DNA of 64,000 nt from Histoplasma ohiense (taxonomy: Eukaryota; Ascomycota; Eurotiomycetes; Onygenales; Ajellomycetaceae). The notes below the pieces were generated by a model. It ran no database searches. It was not told where the DNA came from and was given only the letters and a program-made list of their open reading frames with translations. Position numbers and translations under genes: made by a program. Below, piece by piece: positions 10,250 to 23,200 of the stretch. Every line of letters begins with the position of its first letter. Position 1 is the stretch's first letter. Where the stretch lies: positions 4,889,501 through 4,953,500 of the forward strand of contig JAEVHH010000002.1 in the NCBI GenBank assembly GCA_017607445.1, written 5' to 3'.

Positions 10250-12931
10250 ATGTCCTCCTCATCAACATCTCGCGATGCCCAGAGCTCTATTGACAGAAAT
10301 TCCAGTTCCACATCTCTGACAACCGGAAAGGCGGCAGCTGCGCCTCCAAAACTGTCGACGCGGGAAAATGAGCTAGAGCTGAAGGATATCAAACCCGAAG
10401 ATGGAAACAGCGGCAACCCCAAACCATCTCTCCCCGTCGAGGAGGATATTATGCAACTGGCTCGACTGGGAGAAATAGCGGCCATACAAAAGCTATTCGA
10501 AAGCGGCAAATTCAATGCCAGATATGCAGATGAAGAGGGTATTACTCCCTTGCATGTGAGTTTATCATAGAGTATTCCATGTCCCCGCGCCTCTTTCGTC
10601 AATTGGTTTTGGGTGAAAAAATGGATTGATTGGTCACTAACCGTTTTCATCTCACCTTCTGGTGTCTGTAGTGGGCGGCAATAAACAACCAGTATGCCCT
10701 TTGCAAGTTCTTGCTCGAGTCCGGCGCCGACGTAAATGCGAAAGGCGGCGAGTCTGTAGCCACGGCGGCTATGTGGGCAGCTCAGCGCTGCCATTATTAC
10801 ATCGTGAACCTTTTACTCCAGCACGGCGCAGACCCTCTATCTACCGATATCCAAGGGTATAACATACTACATCTTGCCACCATTGATGGAAACGCATTCC
10901 TCCTCGTCCTCCTCCTTCACCAAGAAATCCCCGTCGACTCGCCAGATCCCCAGGGTCACACCGGTCTGATGTGGGCAGCATACAAAGGTTTTCCGGCCTG
11001 CGTGGATCTATTTCTACGGTGGGGCGCAAATGTAAACGCTGTGGACGAAGGGGGACTGTCTCCACTACACTGGGCATTGGTGAAGGGCTCCCCGGCGTGC
11101 GTTCAGAAGATCATCGAGTATGGCGCGGACCGATTTGCGAAGACGCGAGACGGAAAGACGCCTGCGACAGTAGCGGCCGAAATGAAAACAATTCATGCGT
11201 GGTATCGCGCACTCAACGAATGTGGTTATGACCGAGAAGGCAACCTTCGAATACTTCCTTTCGGGCTGACAACCCTAGCACGGACAAAGCGGTTCACGTC
11301 GAAATTTTTCTTCTTTTGGCCATTCCTTGTCATACTCTTTTCAATATTCACTCTCAGCAACACGGTTATATATATTGGTATTCCGTTTACCCTAGGGATT
11401 GTGTTTGGCATGCAGTGGATTGCGCAACGGGTTGCAAATCTCGGGCCCTCAGAGTATAGAGTGTTGCATAGAACGGTATGCCTATTCCCTGGAGCCGGGC
11501 ATATTTGCCGTTTACTCCTTTAATTTCACTTCCCCGGCGTTTGGATTGCATTGTAAGTCAGCTTCTAACACCGTAGATCTAGCCCCTCCTAGCAGGCGTT
11601 TTTGCGGGATCTCTATTTTGGGTCGGAGTCCGTTGGGCCCTGAAGGTGCTACCAAGTAAGATCCTAAAAATATTGGCCATTTGATTCAAGAATTTTTGAT
11701 GGCTAATATTTTACCATAGATACATATTCATCACACCCGTTTTTAAATTTTTTCTTCATAGTATTTTTTGGCTTGACTGCATATTTCTATGGTCTCGCAA
11801 TGCTCGAAGATCCCGGGTTTGTCCCTAAGCTAGGAAGCAGAAATCAACAGAGGGATACGATAACACAACTCTTTGAAGTCTGGAAATTTGACGAAGACAA
11901 CTTTTGTGTATATTGCATGATTAGGAAGCCGTTACGCAGCAAGCATTGCAGACGTTGTAAGCGTTGTGTGTCTAAGCATGACCAGTAAGTATAAATCCTT
12001 CAAGCCCCTGATTTTATTCAGGAGAGCCACTTTTAGACTAATCTGCTGGGGCGTGACAAAATAGCCATTGCCCATGGATCGATAATTGCGTTGGCGCAAA
12101 TAACTTGCGCCACTTTATTTTGTATATCTTTAGCATGGAAATTGGCATTATTTTCTTTATACAATTAGTGATGGCTCGTAAGTCCTGATAACTAAGGAGA
12201 GATGGCGGGTGGTTTACGCAGAAACAACACTTACTCACGAAGTCACAGATATCGATTTAATTCCCGCACGTTCCGATGCTGAATGCAACATCCTTTCCTC
12301 AGTTCTTTGCGATATCCTCAGTCGAGATACTTTCACCATCATCCTCACAATATGGGTCAGTATCCAGCTTATATGGGTGAGCATGCTGTGTGTCGTCCAA
12401 CTTGTCCAGATATCCCGCAACCAGACCACCTACGAAAGTATGCACGGGCACACATTAGACTACGCGAACTCAGCCTCAGCAGCCGTTACCTCTGCCATTA
12501 CAACCGGCACCACCTCAGCCGATATTGGTGGCCTTTCCGCGACGGGCCAAGGACCAAACCCAGCAATCCCGCCTACTACAATACCATCACACCGCCGACC
12601 CCCTCCCCTCCGTCACGACCACGGCTGTTTATCTCAATGGAAGAAACTGCTGGGTCTAGATACCTTCGTAGCCACCGCACAAGATGGCCTTGATCGACGC
12701 GGTGGGGCGCGATCCAGGAACCCCTTCTCGCGTGGCGTTGTTACGAATTGCAAAGATTTCTGGTGCGATAGTCAGCCGTATTTCGGCAAGCGGGATACAG
12801 GAAGTGCGATGTTAGGCGGTGAGACTGTGAATTACTCTCGTCTATTCGATATGCCGCTTATGACGCGGACCGGCAGTAGGGCAGGTTCCGGTATGGTATA
12901 TCGGAGCGTTGCGGGCGAAGACGCTGTATAG
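10250..12931 (+). CDS. AKR1: Ankyrin-repeat palmitoyltransferase Akr1
   Basis: Integral membrane protein S-acyltransferase that palmitoylates cytosolic proteins, classically at Golgi or endosomal membranes. I place six exons (10250-10555, 10672-11475, 11583-11655, 11720-11984, 12065-12177, 12222-12931), giving 756 residues, the usual Akr1 length. Residues about 85-300 are ankyrin repeats (LLESGADVNAKGG, LLQHGADPLSTD, GHTGLMWAAYKG, GLSPLHWALVKG). A double hydrophobic segment follows (FFFFWPFLVILFSIFTL). Two more precede the Cys-rich domain (NFCVYCMIRKPLRSKHC), which ends in DHHCPWIDNCVGANN. The DHHC tetrad is assembled by splicing: CA from exon 4 joins C-CAT-TGC of exon 5. The last intron is only 44 bp. 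The C-terminal 160 residues are a polar tail. Confidence 0.93.
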
Positions 12932-13294
12932 ATTTGATGGCGCTGATGTATTCGTATTTTAATTACATGGCTTGACGGTAGAGACGAGTGGTTTGGGCGA
13001 ATTGGCGGGGTGATTGATTTATACAAACTATAATAATAATATATTTTCCCGGCTATATTACGGAAATTGTCTGTCTGTCCCTTCCAGCGCCTTAAGAGTT
13101 CATATCTTACTTACACCACGCTTGGAATGTCATGCAGCTTTCTAGTAAAGTTTCCATGTTGTTGAGCGCTACGCAAATAAACCATGTGAACATGTATGGT
13201 GGCGTTTTGGCTGAGGGAAAGCAACCTTGGAATGGAGAGCAGCTTCCCTCGAACTTGCTGGGGCGATTGGTGGAATGAAGATCCCGGCTTCAGA

Positions 13295-13312
13295 GATAGA
13301 TAAGATAGATAA
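13295..13312 (+). promoter_or_regulatory. GATA-motif cluster upstream of the NRPS
   Basis: The 9-bp unit GATAGATAA occurs twice in direct tandem, giving four GATA cores in 18 bp, two of them GATAA. GATA-type zinc-finger factors (SreA/Sre1/Urbs1) repress fungal siderophore genes. The cluster lies about 980 bp before the proposed NRPS start and about 360 bp after AKR1. It lacks the full ATCWGATAA extension, so binding is inferred only. Confidence 0.4.
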
Positions 13313-13680
13313 GATTAGATCCGAGGGGCCAGAAGCCTCAGACATTTGGTCAACCAACAGGGTTATGAGCCAAGATATTTGACCTACGCCATCTACGCTC
13401 ACACCCTCTAACTCTAGCCATTTTCAACACTTGCGGTGGTTAGAATTGGGGATTATGTGACGGGGTTGGGTGGGGGTACGAGGAACGTAGAAGAAAACAA
13501 ACCCCATTATCCGCGGCAAGTAGAGGAGGATTGAAATTGAACTAGTGTGTGTTAGGGGAGGTATGGAAAATTGTACTCCGCAGTGGAACCCGGTTTTCCC
13601 TGACCCAAAAACCAGATATGCGTCAGCAAGCCAGAATGTTTTCCAACCATTTAGATACTATCTCTTCTATGGAAAAAAAT

Positions 13681-13706
13681 TTTATTTTATTTTATTTTAT
13701 TTTTTC
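13681..13706. repeat. TTTTA simple repeat
   Basis: Four tandem copies of a TTTTA-type unit end in a T run. This is a microsatellite in the intergenic region. Confidence 0.8.
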
Positions 13707-14289
13707 TTTTTCATAAATAATATTGTATTCTCATTCCATTGGGCTAGGGGAATGTCGTGACTGATACTCGCTCTCCCCTGAGGAATACGACGTCCCGCGT
13801 GGACAGACATGGGTTTATCGAGTTTCGAAACCCACATTGAATTTTTGCCGGTTTTCGCAGACTGTCAAGTAAGTGGAACCTTGGTTGTCGATTCTATGGC
13901 ATGGTTTTTTTTTTTTTTTTTTGCATTTCCCGTGCCATGCGCCGGTTCCTTCCATGCACTTATTTTTATTCAATTGGTGGTAACAAAATGCCTCAGGGCC
14001 TTGCCTCCCAGCACATAAGCGAGCAGCACAGACAATATCCTCTTTCAAGGAACTGTGGCCCTTCCTGCGGTCTGAGACCTCTAATCCTTTGCTGAAAAGC
14101 ATGCGAATCTCAAACGGCGAGGCTATTTGTCAGTTTGAGAACGTTCAATAAGCCCCGCGTTCGCCAAGAATTGCGAGCGGATGATACATTATTGCCTCGG
14201 GATGCATATATTTGTCCCAATAGCAGCTTTGCGTCACATATATACTCTTTCAATATCAATATACTACGCATGCACTTACGTGGGAAGCC

Positions 14290-17200
14290 ATGGATCCCAC
14301 GTTGGGCAGGAGATATACAACTTTCCCTGACCTTGACTATGGCCAGGAAGAGGTACCACGCAGTATAACTATCGCTTGGAGGGTTGAACGCTGCCAATTG
14401 GTAGTGGACGTGCTTATTCTTTCATGGGCTTCCCTGCTTAAGTCCGTTACTGGCCATGAATGCCCGACCTTTTGCTTTGATGGTCAGCCCATCGAGGCTG
14501 ATCTGAATACGGCAACATTCCAAACGGTGTGCTTGGATACGCATGTGCGAGGTCACGGGAATTATACGGGAATATTTACTGCAAATGCAAGAGATAACAG
14601 TCACCTCTCACTCTCTCTACTCTCAGGCCCAATCAACTAACGGGGTTTCCAGTTGACATCACCTCCACCTGGATGCAAGATCGCAGTGACATACGATCCC
14701 AAGCAATCCGGTGGGCATATCATATCGACAGGATGCACAAGCGCCCGTTATCTCACACAGATCGCCCGGCAATTGACATCGATTATTTGTAATCGTCTAA
14801 AGTGTCAACTAAATGATCAATCCTCCGATGACGGGCCCTATCTTTCCATCTTGAACCCTACACCTGAATTTATCCCTGGACCATCACTTCTACACGATCT
14901 TGTCCGATCTGAAGGAGACGGAAATGACTTGGCGATAGACTTCCTCAATGGAAATAAGACCAGGAGCACTCTTTCATATGAATTGCTTCATCTCAACTCG
15001 ACAGCATTGACTGTGCTCCTGACAGATGCGCTGGAATCACTCACTGGTTCATGCAAACGAAATCCCGTAATACCGGTGCTATTGCCACAATCTATCGAAC
15101 TCTACATTGCCTGGTTGTCTATATTGAAAGCAGGCGCTGCAGTGTGCCCCCTTAACCTGGATGCACCTCCTGAGCGAATCAAGTATATCGCGAATGATGT
15201 TGATGCAGACATCATCATTACCACACGGTCATTGGCTAGCAGGCTGGAGCATCTCGACAAACATATCCAAACTATCATAACGGAAGATGTTGATATAGAC
15301 GCCAAAAATATTGACAGGTTCCAATCTCCTCAAATAGATGCGGATGACATCGCGTATGTGGAATACACATCTGGCTCTACGGGTCTTCCCAAAGGGGTTG
15401 CTGTTTCGCATCGTGCTGCCACTCAATCATTGCTTGCTCATGACAAATGGATCCCGCCTTTCAAGAGATTCTTGCAATTTGCCTCACCAACTTTTGACGT
15501 GTCCATTTTTGAGATCATTTTCCCACTGTTTCGTGGCGCTACTCTTGTTGGATGTGATCGCAATTTAATGCTAGGAGATCTTCCGCGAATTATAACAGAG
15601 CTGGATGTGGATGGAGCCGAGCTCACCCCAACTGTGGCAGGGGAATTGCTCCAGAGAAGATCTGCAGCCCCATGTTTAAAGGTACTGCTAACGATTGGGG
15701 AGATGCTAACAAGGAAAGTGGTTGACGAATTCGGATCCTCACCCAATAATGATGGCATCCTTTATGCAATGTATGGCCCAACAGAAGCAGCAATTCATTG
15801 TACCCTTGCACCAAATATTTCAGCAGAATCTCGTGTTGGGAATATTGGTGTTCCCCTCCAGACTGTGTCCACTTTCATTGTATCCCCACAATTTCCTGAT
15901 TCCAATCCTAGTGATGAACCCGAAATTCTTCCGATTGGTCATATTGGAGAGCTTGCGATCGGTGGTCCGCAACTTGCAGAATGTTACATAAACCGCGAAG
16001 AGGAAACTAAGAAAGCCTTCTTGGTTACTGGAAGGTACGGAAGGATATATCGCACTGGTGACATGGTCCGGCTTCATCCATCCGGAGAAATGGAATGTTT
16101 AGGAAGAATATCGACCGGCCAAGTAAAACTTAGGGGGCAACGCGTTGAGCTTGGCGAAATCGAACGGATCATTTACCAAGTTCCTGGTATTCGAAGTGTA
16201 GTGGTGAACGTACTGGAAAACACTTTGGTTGCTTTTGTATCTGTGGATGAAACTTTTCCGGGAATAACAAATATAATTCAGGTGTGCCGCAAATGGCTGC
16301 CAAAATTTATGATCCCTGGAGATGTCGAGCTCCTGGATAACCTCCCCAGACTTCCATCGGGGAAAATCGATAATGCAGCTCTGGAACGCGACTATTCTGA
16401 GCGGAGAAACTTGCAACGCACAGATACCACGGGGTTCGATGATCAAATGCAGAGGAAAATAGCCTCATGTGTTGAAGATGTTTTAAATTTAAGTGTTGAA
16501 AAATCGACTAGCCTAACTCGAGCCGGCCTCGACTCTCTTAAAGCAATTAAACTGGCATCCGTTTTGCGAAATGCCGGTATAAACATTGACGTGTTGGGAA
16601 TTCTAGAAGCGGACTCCATCCCGGGAATTGCGGCCTGCTCCCACGAATCCAACGCTGATGCTCTGACGATAACGGGGAAATTCGAGTCTGATAACTGGAA
16701 ATGCGTCGTGAATACGACATTCGATGCCCTCAAATTAAATGGGTACTTAACCGATTTTGTGGACGTCGTTCCTTGCAGCCCTGTGCAAATGGCCATGCTC
16801 TCGGAAACTATGCGTGATCCGAAAGCATATTTGAATTGGATAGAATTACAATTTCATGAAAGCATCCGAATAAATGATGTTAAGCACGCTTTCTACGAGA
16901 TCGGATTGAAAAACGAGATACTTAGGTCTAGTTTTATTCCAACCGATTACCCTAACCATTCTCACGTTCAAGTGATCTGGAACAAATTGAGCGGGGATCA
17001 GGTCCAGGAAGTGTCAGAATTGAAACACGACTCATGCAGCCATGAATATCCTTTACTGAATCCATTTTATGTTGAACTTACAGAGATAGATGACCGAATT
17101 CATGCACTGGTTCACATCCATCATGCCGTGTACGATGGGTGGTCATGGGATCAAATTCTCAGCGATATTGAGCACCTTTTATATTCAGGAACGTTAAATT

Positions 17201-20200
17201 CGCGGCCGCAATATCGGTTAGTTACTGACTACTATTTGAATCACATTAGCAATGAAGATCGAGAGAGTGCTATCAACTACTGGCAAGAGCAAATGGAAGG
17301 CATCAAACCGACCACCTGGCCGAATTTCCAGGACACATCCGACATTCCAGTTGGCCTTCGAACCATTCAACGATGCCTTGGCATTGAGGTGCAGAATCTT
17401 GATGCTACAGTGCAACACCTTCGAGTTAGCCGGCAGGCAATATTCCAAGCTGCTTTCAGCTACCTCCTTAGCTCATACACAGGAGATTCAGATACTGTTT
17501 TTGGCTCGGTCGCTTCTGGACGTATGCTTCCGATAGCTGGCATAGAAGACATTATAGGGCCTTGCATGGTAACAAACCCTCTGAGAATTAATTTGGACCA
17601 GTTGCGCACTGTTCGCGATCTCATTGGGGCAATTCACAACCTGAATCGCAATTCCCTCAAGCATGGATTCTTACCTCTGATTGATATAAAACGAGGCTCT
17701 GGAATTGACTCCGGCGTTCCTCTATTCGATAGTATATTTGTTTGGCAAGAGACTCTGAGTGGGGAGAAAGCGCGTTCAGAGCTGATTCGAGAGGTTAAAT
17801 CCAGAGATTTTTTGGAATTCAATATGTCACTTGAGTTGACAATTGAAGGAGAGTATGTCTCTGCGCAGGCCAACTTCCAACAGTCGATCCTTCCTGACAG
17901 CCAAGTCGATATTTTCCTTCTCCAAATGGAGCATATCGTGTCAATCTTTATCAGTTCTCCGGAGACTCTCTTGCGAGCTATTAACAGCCGCTTGCCTAGC
18001 TCTACTTTATCTATCGAGAACGCCGATTATATCAAACAGACAGCCTTGCCAGGCCTAGCAGATGGAGTGGAAAAGTTGGCCAAGTCAGATCCAGAAAGAG
18101 TCGCGATTGAGTTTTTGGATGCGTTTGATCCAGCATTGGGTACAGCAAGCATCACAAAACTTACCTATCGTGGCATGGACATTCGCTCAAATCAATTGGC
18201 CAATTATTTACTTTCCCGTGGACTGTTCCCTAATAGTCTCGTTTCTATATTCCTTGAAAAGTCCATTGATCTTTATATTGCCATAATAGCCGTTATCAAA
18301 GCCGGTTGTGGTTACGTGCCGATCACTCCACAGACACCGGTTAATCGTGTTAATACAATCATAGAAGAGGCGAAATGTTCGATCTGTATCACGAATTCCC
18401 CTCTGTCACTCAAATTACGAGAAATACGGGGCACGGAAATCATAGCTCTAGATACCATCACGCTTCATGACTTTCTAGCTACCCCTCCAGAAGTGCCCAT
18501 TTCCGATTCGTTAGTGGCATATTGCACTTTCACCTCAGGGAGCACAGGAAAGCCAAAGGGGGTACTCATCACGCACCGTAACTTGCAAAGCAATATAGCA
18601 GTGCTATCAGAAATATACCCAACCCACCCCGGATCGAAATTCCTCCAAGCCTGTTCCCATGCTTTTGATGGTTAGTTATTAATCAGTGCGAAATTCCCAC
18701 CCAGCCATCTGTCCCTACTGACAAGTCTAAGTTTCCGCTTTTGAGATATTTTATTCGCTATCTACGGGCTTGACGTTATGCTCAGCAATCAATGATATTT
18801 TATTCCGAGATATAGAGCAGGCTATTCGGACCATGGGTGTTACCCATCTTAGCCTTACCCCGACCGTTGCATCGCTTCTTAACCCTGACAACATTCCGAA
18901 AGTCAAATTCTTAGTTACTGCTGGAGAGGCAGTGACTGAGAAGGTCTTTAAATCATGGGCTGGGAGGGGCATTTATCAAGGTAGATTCTCTTCGTAATTT
19001 CTGTAATCCCTTCGCTTTTCGTGTGACTAACTCTATCCTTGACAGGTTATGGCCCGAGCGAGACCACGAATATTTGCACTGTGCGGCCCAATCTCAAGCC
19101 AGCCGACTTTATAAATCACATTGGGTCACCTTTTAAAAATACCTCGGCGTTCGTGATTTCAGGGGAGGAGGGATTTTCATTACTCCCTAGAGGTGCTGTC
19201 GGCGAATTTTGCTTTGGTGGTGATCAAGTTGTGAGTTGTTACACTTTAATATACTTCATTCAACCTACTTACCGCCAATAGGGTGCCGGATATCTCAACA
19301 TGCCGGCTCTCACATGCAGTAAATTTATTTGCCACCCTCAGTACGGAAAAGTATATAAATCTGGTGATTTTGGGCGCATGCTTCCTGACGGATCACTGGT
19401 ATTTACTGGCCGTAGGGATGATCAGGTTAAGTTAAGGGGTCTGCGCATTGAGCTGGGCGAGATTAACCGTGTCATATTAGAAGACCCGGAAGTTATAGAC
19501 TGCACGACATTCATTACCACAGATGCACTTAACGAACAACAGCAGCTAGTCTGCTTCTGGGTGCCAGCGTTAAGCCATGGGGATAAGTTTACAGCCCGTG
19601 AGAATCGCTATAAAATACTAAAACTATTTGATCTCATCAGGGCGCGGCTTCCAGAGTACATGATTCCGTCCATGCTCATCCCTATCCGAAGGGTACCAAT
19701 AACAACATCCGGAAAGACTGATAAATTGGAACTGCTAAAGCATTTCCGAACGTTAAATCTAGAAACATTACAATTGTGTTCTTGTGTGACTGAAGCTCTC
19801 AGTGATAAATGCGAATTCTCAGACACCGAGATGAGAGTCGCAGAGGCTGTTGCCAAAGTTGCTTTAGTTTCACAGGCAGATATCGGCCTTCACACCTCAT
19901 TCTACAGCCTGGGTCTAAATTCAATCTCAGCTATATCTTTGTCAAGACATCTCAAACTGGATGGTTTTGGGCAGGTAGATGTTTCGGTAATTATGAAATA
20001 TAACACCGTGTATCGCCTGTCCAGGAATATTGAAAGGAGCAGTTCTCAACTAACAAAGAAAAAATGCTTGCCAAATATCGGATCATTATTTTCTCGTGAA
20101 TTTGTGGAAGAATTAAGAAAGAATGCCGAAGGTTCCGGGTGCCTGATTCGAAAAATATTGCCATGCACACCATTGCAGGAAGCGATGCTTGTGCGAAAAT

Positions 20201-23200
20201 ACATCGGCAACTCCACGGCTTACTACAATCACCTCCTTTTTGAGGTTAGGGATGTTGGGAAACTAAGGAACGCTTGGGTCTCCATGGTCCAGAGGCACGA
20301 CATTCTTCGTTCCTATTTCGCTTCCACGGGTCAATCTCGGTTTTCCTTTGCGCAAATCGTTTTGGAGTCGGTCAATCTGCCTTGGAATGAGATCAGTACG
20401 ACGATCAAAGAGCTCGACAGCCATATAGAAGAACAAAAGCGTGAACTCGCAAAGGGCAAAGAAAATACTCTACCCTATTTATTGACGGTACTTCGAATAG
20501 CTGAAAGCGGGAAAACGCTTTTTCTATTCATAATCCATCATGCGCTATATGATGGCGAAGCTATGTCACTACTTCTACAGGAAGTTGAACTTGATGTTTC
20601 TGGGAAACCCTTACCCCAGATAGTTCCTTTCGATCTATACCTTGAGCAGATGGTGGCAGTGGATATAGAAGAAACTGACCAATTCTGGCAGCCACTTCTC
20701 TCGGATTTTTCTCCTTCTCACCTACTTGACGCTCAAAATCGTGCCAATCGTAGTACCTCAAGGACATTTCAGACTGTTGAGGATGACTTTGGCACTCCCC
20801 TGAGTAAAGTTATGGGGGCTTGCAAAGATCTCTCGGTGACTCTCCTCACCCTTGTCCAAGCGGCGTGGTCAAAACTATTATTGTTATACACACAAAAGCC
20901 CGACATTTGTTTCGGAAACGTGTTCAGCTGTCGAAGCATCCCTGTGGATGGAGCGGAGCGCATCATTGGCCCTTGCTTGAATACGCTCCCCATTCGAATT
21001 AAAGCGAACTCGAATACAATGAACATAGGCCTTGCTAAGCATCTACAGGAATACAATTCAGCTGTTATGCCCTATCAACTAACTTTTCTTCGCCATCTAC
21101 AATCAAAATTCGGCCACAACAATTCCCACCTCTTCGATACTTTAGTTATTTTACAAAAGAGCATTCACCGCTTGGATGATAAAATATGGAAGTTGGTTGA
21201 AGAAAAAGGAGACATGGACTTCCCCCTTGTCTGTGAGGTTGTTCCAAATGATGGAGCTGATACATTGAGGTTAATTATGTATTACGATGATACGCAATTC
21301 GGTTTAGAAGATACGAAGATTATGCTTCGCAGCTTCGCAGCTTCTCTTCAAAATGTGCTCCTCTACCCGTCGGGTAGAGCGATGGATTCAAGTATTCTTG
21401 ATCCTGGCCTTCCATCCTTTGTAGACGAATTACGTCGACGTCTGACACCAGCTGCAGAGGCTGGGAGGCCTAGCTGGGTTGAGGGTGAGAAACTGAGCTT
21501 ATGCTCTGGTAAAAGTTCTCTCCAGATCCGATTAGTTCAGGAAGTTTTATCGGCCCTGTCGAATATCACACACACACACATTAAACCTCACACCACGATA
21601 TTCCAATTAGGGCTCGATAGTATAAATGCAGTGCAAATATCTGCTAGATTTAAAGCTCTAGGATACGAAATAACTGCGAGCGACGTTCTTGAGGTAATTT
21701 CTTATTTAGAATTGACTCTTTTCCTTCGACAATATGCTAACAGGATGTTAGAACCCGTCTGTGGGCGAACTTGCATCACTCCTCGTGCGAGAGAAAAAGG
21801 TTAACGATAGTCGCCTTCTGTCATTTGACTTCATGTCCTTTCAAGCCCGCCATTGGCAAACTGTTTGCCAGCAAATCGACGTTCCGGAGAAATATATTGA
21901 GTCAATTCGTCCATGCACACCTGCACAATCAGGAATGTTGGCTCTGTTTACAAACTCCGAGGGTGAGCTGTATTTTAATCATATAATCTTGGAATCAACT
22001 ATTTCCCTTGATCTACAGACTCTGAAGGCAGCATGGACTGCCTTAACAGAAATTCATGACATTCTTAGAACAGGTTTCACTAGCATTCGTGATGAAGAGG
22101 CTCCCTTCGCCGCGATCACTTACCGAAGTGGGACATTCGGACTTCCATGGGCTGAAGACGCAAACCTGACAATTAAGGGAGATCAACAATTGTCAGGTAG
22201 AAAGGAAGTCTCAAAAAAAGCCTTCTTACACCTTCATCAACCGCCGTGGCATATATCAATACAGCAGTGTGAATCGAATGTACTAATGCAATTCTCTGCT
22301 CTTCATTCGTTGTACGACGCGCAGTCCCTAAATTTGCTTGTTTGTGATCTTTCTAGATTACTGAAATGCGAGGTGCTAGATCCAGTGATTCCTATTTTAC
22401 CAGTTCAGGATTATATCATTTCTGCAAGTAACCAGGTATACAATGATTTGGAATGTGAAACCTTCTGGAAGGAATTTGGGAAGGACCTTTGTATCACAAA
22501 GTTCCCCGATATGGGCCCACTGCATCAAGAGAAGCGGGTAGGTGTGATAATTAAGTCGTGTTCCAAAACGCTCCAATCTTTACAAGAGGGCTGCAGAAAT
22601 GCCGGTGTCACCCTTCAGGCTGCGGGGCAAGTAGCATGGGCTCGAATATTGGCATCCTACACAGGAGAGAGCAGAGTTACATTTGGACTTGTGCTGTCTG
22701 GGCGAAATACCTTCGAAGATGCACAAAAGGCTGTGTTCCCGTGCCTTACAACCGTTCCTTCATCATACATTATCGAGGGTTCTAATAGAAACCTACTAGA
22801 GCGTGTTATGAAGCTAGATGTGTCATTGGTAAAATACCAGTTTACCCCATTATCAAAGATTCATCAGCTGGTAGGATCTGGATCTTCGCTCTTCGACACG
22901 ATATTTGTATTTCAAAAACATACGACCACGTTTCAGAATGATATCTGGAAAGTTTATGATGAAGATGCTAGAACTAATGTAAGAATGTTCGCTCTGTCTT
23001 GTCAGGAGAAGTTACATATTTGGAGCTAATATGAATCACAGTATCCAGTTTCAATCGAGCTAATAATTAGAGATGGGAAGCTTGAATTCCAACTCACTTT
23101 TGAGACCGATATTTTACCAGAACCCCAAGCTGAAATTCTCTTGAGACAGCTTGACGATCTTTTAATCGATACACTTTCCTACCTCGACTCACCCTGCGTT

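Larger units (their letters stand above)
12932..14289. other. Intergenic upstream of the NRPS
   Basis: This 1.36-kb stretch is the presumed NRPS promoter region. It contains a GATA-motif cluster (13295-13312), a TTTTA repeat (13681-13706) and an 18-base T run (13905-13922). No reading frame in it resembles a known protein. Confidence 0.55.

Noticed and set aside
9907..10794. 295-codon open frame on the minus strand
   Set aside because: It is antisense to the AKR1 leader and first two exons, its residues follow the complement of real Akr1 codons, and no family resemblance is visible.
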